Shown piece by piece: positions 60,571 to 64,000 of a DNA stretch of 64,000 nt. Every line of letters starts with the position of its first letter. Position 1 is the first letter of the stretch. The DNA is from Rhynchopus sp. YZ270_cl-10 (Eukaryota; Euglenozoa; Diplonemea; Diplonemida; Diplonemidae): assembly GCA_964035575.1 (NCBI GenBank), contig OZ037860.1, positions 644,689 through 708,688 of the forward strand. The letters run 5' to 3'. The notes under the pieces are model-generated. The model did no database searches. It worked only from the letters and a program-made list of their open reading frames with translations, and had not been told where the DNA came from. The position numbers and the translations under genes are program-made.

Positions 60571-60900
60571 TTAGTCGAACAGACCGAAGCCCATGTCCTC
60601 ATCCTCCTCAGATGCGGCAGCGGGCTCAGCCTTCTTGGCCTCAGCCGGGGCGTCTCCGCCAGCCGGGGCGGCGCCACCTGCGGCGGCCTTGCCACCTCCT
60701 CCTCCTCCCACGCTCTGCATCAGCTTGGCACCCTCAGCCATCAGGTCGTCAACGCTCTTGCCCTCAACCTCCTCAAGGAACTCCTTCAGGCGGGCGTCGT
60801 CGACCTTGCAGTCCACGGACTCCAGGATGCTCTTGACATCCGCGGCGGTGGGGGTGTCCTTGGTCATCCTGGCCAGGAGGAATGCTGCGACGTACTTCAT
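60571..60900 (-). CDS. RPLP2: Acidic ribosomal protein P2, copy 3, 109 aa
   Basis: Identical protein to copies 1 and 2. Shares about 20 bases of 5' flank with copy 1 (sense AAACCAAAAAACACAAC before the ATG), so copies 1 and 3 are the closer pair although copy 2 lies between them. This suggests conversion or a more complex duplication order. Tandem highly expressed ribosomal genes are common in lineages with one-directional gene arrays. Confidence 0.95.
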   Translation of the reverse strand: MKYVAAFLLARMTKDTPTAADVKSILESVDCKVDDARLKEFLEEVEGKSVDDLMAEGAKLMQSVGGGGGGKAAAGGAAPAGGDAPAEAKKAEPAAASEEDEDMGFGLFD

Positions 60901-61067
60901 GTTGTGTTTTTTGGTTTTCTTATTATGCTCTGTGTGGGGGAAATCTTGGGGGGGCAGATGGTCGTTCACATCCAACTAAATATTATTTTATCTCTTTTTC
61001 TTCCCCTTTTTTAAAGGTCTTTTTTTTTAGTGTCTATTCTAACGAATCGTTTACAGCGTTTTTATTA

Positions 61068-63537
61068 CTATCCAGAATGCATCAGACAGTCGATTTCCGA
61101 AAGGAGTATTCGCTGCTGTTCTTGTGCGTCCACCCTGGTGCGGCTGAGCTGTGATGTTAGCACGCTGTTTTGCTGCTCAGCTTGCACACGTGAGGTACGT
61201 GCGTGTTGGAGTTGCTGTCGCAGGCCCAGTACTTCATTCGATGCATCGGCCAGCTCTTGCTCGGAGCTTTGCTTCTGACTCATGACTGATGCGAGCTCAC
61301 GTTGTGCTTCCTCTTGCGTGGTTTGGTAGGTAAGAAGTGTTTGTGTGATATTCGGTGTCTGCGGCGTGCGGAGCTCATCTCTCTTCGCACCTTGCTGGTC
61401 GCAGTGCATGTGGAGTCTGTTGTTCTCGATCTTCAAGGCTGCAATCTCCTTCTGGAAGCTGAGGAGCTCTGCCTCGTGGACGCTGCCAAAGCGTGCGTTG
61501 CTGCTGCGTAGCTCCTCGACAAGGCGCGAGAGGTTGTCGATGTTGGGCATGCCGGTGCCGTGCATGGCCTGTAGGGCTTCCATGGCAGTGGAGCGTATCG
61601 TTGTGATCTCAGCCTCAAGCGTGTCGATGAGCGTGCGTTGTCTGCGGTTGCGTTCTGCCGTCGTGTTCATGTCTGCAAGCGCCATCTGGTGCGCAGCTCT
61701 CTCCTCCTCCCGCAGGGACTGCACCTTCGAGAGAAGCGTGCGTGTGGCCGAGGAGGATTCATTCGAGCGTTGCTCCATCTCTAGCTGTAGGGCGGAGACC
61801 TGTCGTTCCAGCTGCCGTGCCTGTGTCGATGCTGCGTCGCGTGCGTGCGCCGCTTCGTCACGGTCACGGCGGCACTGCGATGCCACTTCTTCAAGTTTCT
61901 GAACATGTGTTTCATGGTGCTGTACGTGAAGTTGTGTGTCCTGCACCTCCTTCAGCAGCGCCTCGTATGCAGCCTTGTCCTGGTCGGAGCGCTTCACAGC
62001 GGCGTCGGCACGCTGTCTGTCGTTGTCGATCTGCTCGTGCACACCGTCGAGGGTGAGTGTGATGTCGAGGTGCTCTTGGCGCAGTGTGCGCAGGTCTGCC
62101 AGCAGCGCGTCCTTCTCCGCCACCGCACTGCGGCAGGCAGACACAAGCTTGGGCAGTGTCGCCTCGTCCCCCGTCAGGTGTGGGAAGCACCCTGCAAGCG
62201 CATCCGCAGCAGACGTTGTCTCACTCATGATAACCTCCAGCTCCTGTGCATACGCCGTGCTCTTCGCTAGGCGTGCCTGCAGCTCCGCACACTCCGAGGA
62301 CACGACAGCGAGGTGCTGCTGTGCCTCTGTCTCCTTTGCGTGCAAGGCGTGCACGCTGCCTCGTGCAGTCTCGAGCTCGCTGTTGGCCTCACGCAGCTCG
62401 GCACGCACGATGTCGAGCTCCTCCCACCCGCCCTCCATAGAGGCGACGATGTCCTTGAGACCCTGGATCTCGCTGTGCAGCAGGTCCGTGCTGCGTGTGT
62501 GGTCTTCTCGTGCAGCCTCGTGGAAGGCTATCTCCTCCTGCATCTCTGCAGCAGCGCACTTCATCTGCAGCTCTGTCTCCTCAGCCTCACGCAGTCGTGT
62601 GGCCAGCAACTTCGCACGGTCGCGGTCCTGCCGTGAGTCCTCCTGCACAGACTGGTGCGAGCTCTTCATTGCCTGTATCGTGTTGCGATGCGCCTCGCTC
62701 GTCGTCGCCTGCTCCTCCTGCAGCAGGGCAAGCTCATCCAACGTCACTTGATGCGTGCTGCTCAGCTCCCGCAGCCGCTGTGTCAGCTCCTCCGAATGGC
62801 CCTGCTCCACAGACAGCTTCTCTGCAAACTCACGAAGGTACGTCTCAGACGCAGCAAGCCTGCGGCGCATGCTCTCCACATCGTCGTTTTCCTGAGCAGT
62901 GCTGCTTGTCTCGTACCTCTGCATCTCTGCCTGCAGGTTCTGGCACACCTGTTTTGGTAAAGTAAAAAATATGATTTTTGTACCTAAAAAGAAATACCTG
63001 CAGCATCTCTGACTTCTCCTTCGCGTGGTGCTCTTCACGCGCCTGCATTGCCTGCTTGGCAGCTTCGTCAGCTTCTCGCAACTCCGCATGCGCCACGTTG
63101 AGCTCGCCTCTGAGACGCTGCACGACATGCTCTGCCGCCTCGCTGCGTGCGTTGCTGTCGTGCAGGGCGGCGGAGTGTTTGTCCACTTGGGTGCGCAGCG
63201 TTTCTATTAGCGACTTTGCTTCTCGCAACTCAGGCTCCGTCCCACCACCCACCCCCACATGCTGCTTCCGCACCCTCCTCTGCGAAGGCACGCTCTCAAC
63301 AGTCAACACCCCCGACCCCTGCACCTCTGCCACACGCTCCAAAGCGCGCTGTGCTGGCAAGCTCCTCCTCGGAGGAATCGACTGCGGTGCAGGCGAAATC
63401 GGCAAATCCGCCTGAGAGCTCTCAACAGACCCACCTGAAACACTTCTGCTAGGTGGCGCACGATGCGTGAGCTGCGCCTTCAACCGCTTCAACTGGTCCG
63501 AATGCCCTGCAAACGTATCACCAGAAGAACTCACCAT
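61068..63537 (-). CDS. Long coiled-coil protein, 2 exons, 806 aa
   Basis: Exon 1 is 63537-62998 and exon 2 is 62948-61068, intron GTATTT..CAAAACAG of only 49 bases, phase 0. The N-terminal 105 residues are Ser/Pro-rich and basic (PPSRSVSGGSVESSQ, SIPPRRSLPAQ). Residues 105-800 are nearly continuous heptad coiled coil with short breaks (DALAGCFPHLTGDEATLP near 320; GMPNIDNLSRLVEEL near 590). There is no GRIP, GRAB, membrane helix or motor domain. It could be a golgin, centriolar or cytoskeletal protein; coiled coil alone does not decide. Confidence 0.75.
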
Positions 63538-64000
63538 ATCTCCTCCTTTAGTATGTGTATTGCCATGTCTAGGGGGGAGTATTTGTGGGTGGAAAATGGA
63601 AGGGGGAAGAGGAGGAGGAGGAGGAGGAGGAGGAGGAGGAGATGAGGTGAGGGGGAAGTCTTTTAATGTGTTAGTCGGTTGTCGTAGCCAGAGGCAGTGC
63701 CTTTTTTTTTTTGTGTCGTTGCTACTCCATATAGCACGACCCGCCTACATTGCAGTAGGCAATCGTAGAAAAAAAATAATATAAAACTCTTGTTTACTTA
63801 CGACGATTTTTTTTTGTTTCGGGATCACAGTTTCCGTGCGTAAAAAAAAAAAAGGCAGAAAAGAAAAAAGGGTCTACACGCGTAAAAGTGACGTTGTTTT
63901 TCCTCCCGAGAAGACTCTCTTTTTACGCACCTTTTTTCTATACGCGTACGGAAACTGTGCGGAATATGAAAAGAAAAAGACGGAGTATCACCGATGAAAC
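63538..64000. other. Promoter-side region with an imperfect inverted repeat
   Basis: Upstream of the 806-a.a. gene. A GGAGGA run lies at about 63608-63642. CACAGTTTCCGTGCGTAAAAA at about 63826 is mirrored by CGCGTACGGAAACTGTG near 63942, giving a foldback of about 135 bases. Confidence 0.5.

Overview
The window is nuclear DNA of a free-living-type eukaryotic protist. The genes carry many short GT-AG introns (donor mostly GTATGT, acceptor usually a pyrimidine run ending in CAG). The proteins are eukaryote-specific (CNOT1, GMAP-210-type golgin, pICln, RRP15, acidic ribosomal protein P2), and intergenic DNA is full of long A and T runs. I cannot name the species. All convincing host genes, 23 or more over 64 kb, lie on the minus strand. 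Such one-directional gene arrays are known from Euglenozoa and dinoflagellates, so a lineage of that kind is possible, but this is inference from layout alone.

Layout by increasing coordinate (transcription runs right to left). 1-1019: 3' part of an unrecognised multi-exon gene. 1709-2434: small coiled-coil protein. 3413-7767: seven-exon golgin of the GMAP-210/Rud3 type. 9212-10204: cysteine-rich multi-span membrane protein. 10816-11877: membrane-anchored aldo-keto reductase. 13525-14484: PDZ protein. 14810-15409: unknown. 16185-17189: RRP15. 17763-18092: small unknown. 19028-19483: plus-strand hAT transposase remnant. 20035-20812 and 23091-24159: duplicated Gly/Met-rich genes flanking a LURP-one-related gene at 21620-22225. 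25280-26578: unknown proline-rich protein. 28505-30058: DNA ligase with PBZ and SWIM zinc fingers. 30233-31615: pICln. 32108-34131: two large foldback repeats. 36775-44469: nine-exon CNOT1. 45019-46521: terminal-inverted-repeat element carrying an 8-bp satellite. 46763-48053: PUB-domain protein. 48171-48594: probable unlabelled gene. 49497-53039: secreted cysteine-rich repeat protein. 53480-53929: CHCHD2/10-like N-terminal protein. 54333-55932: piggyBac-type non-autonomous element. 56097-57250: second inverted-repeat element. 57496-58681: methylthioadenosine phosphorylase. 58963-60900: three P2 genes in tandem. 61068-63537: coiled-coil protein.

Functionally the genes are a mixed housekeeping set: mRNA deadenylation (CNOT1), ribosome biogenesis and translation (RRP15, P2), snRNP assembly (pICln), methionine salvage (MTAP), Golgi tethering, and DNA break repair (PBZ ligase). 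I see no pathway cluster.

The most unusual feature is a set of short dispersed hairpin families (called A, B and C/D here). They sit in introns and intergenic DNA, nearly always in the same orientation as the genes. Family A, with more than 20 copies, keeps a near-constant loop (ACGAGAG in the sense strand) while its stem changes in a compensatory way. It uses G-U pairs that exist only in the transcribed strand, which points to selection on RNA structure.
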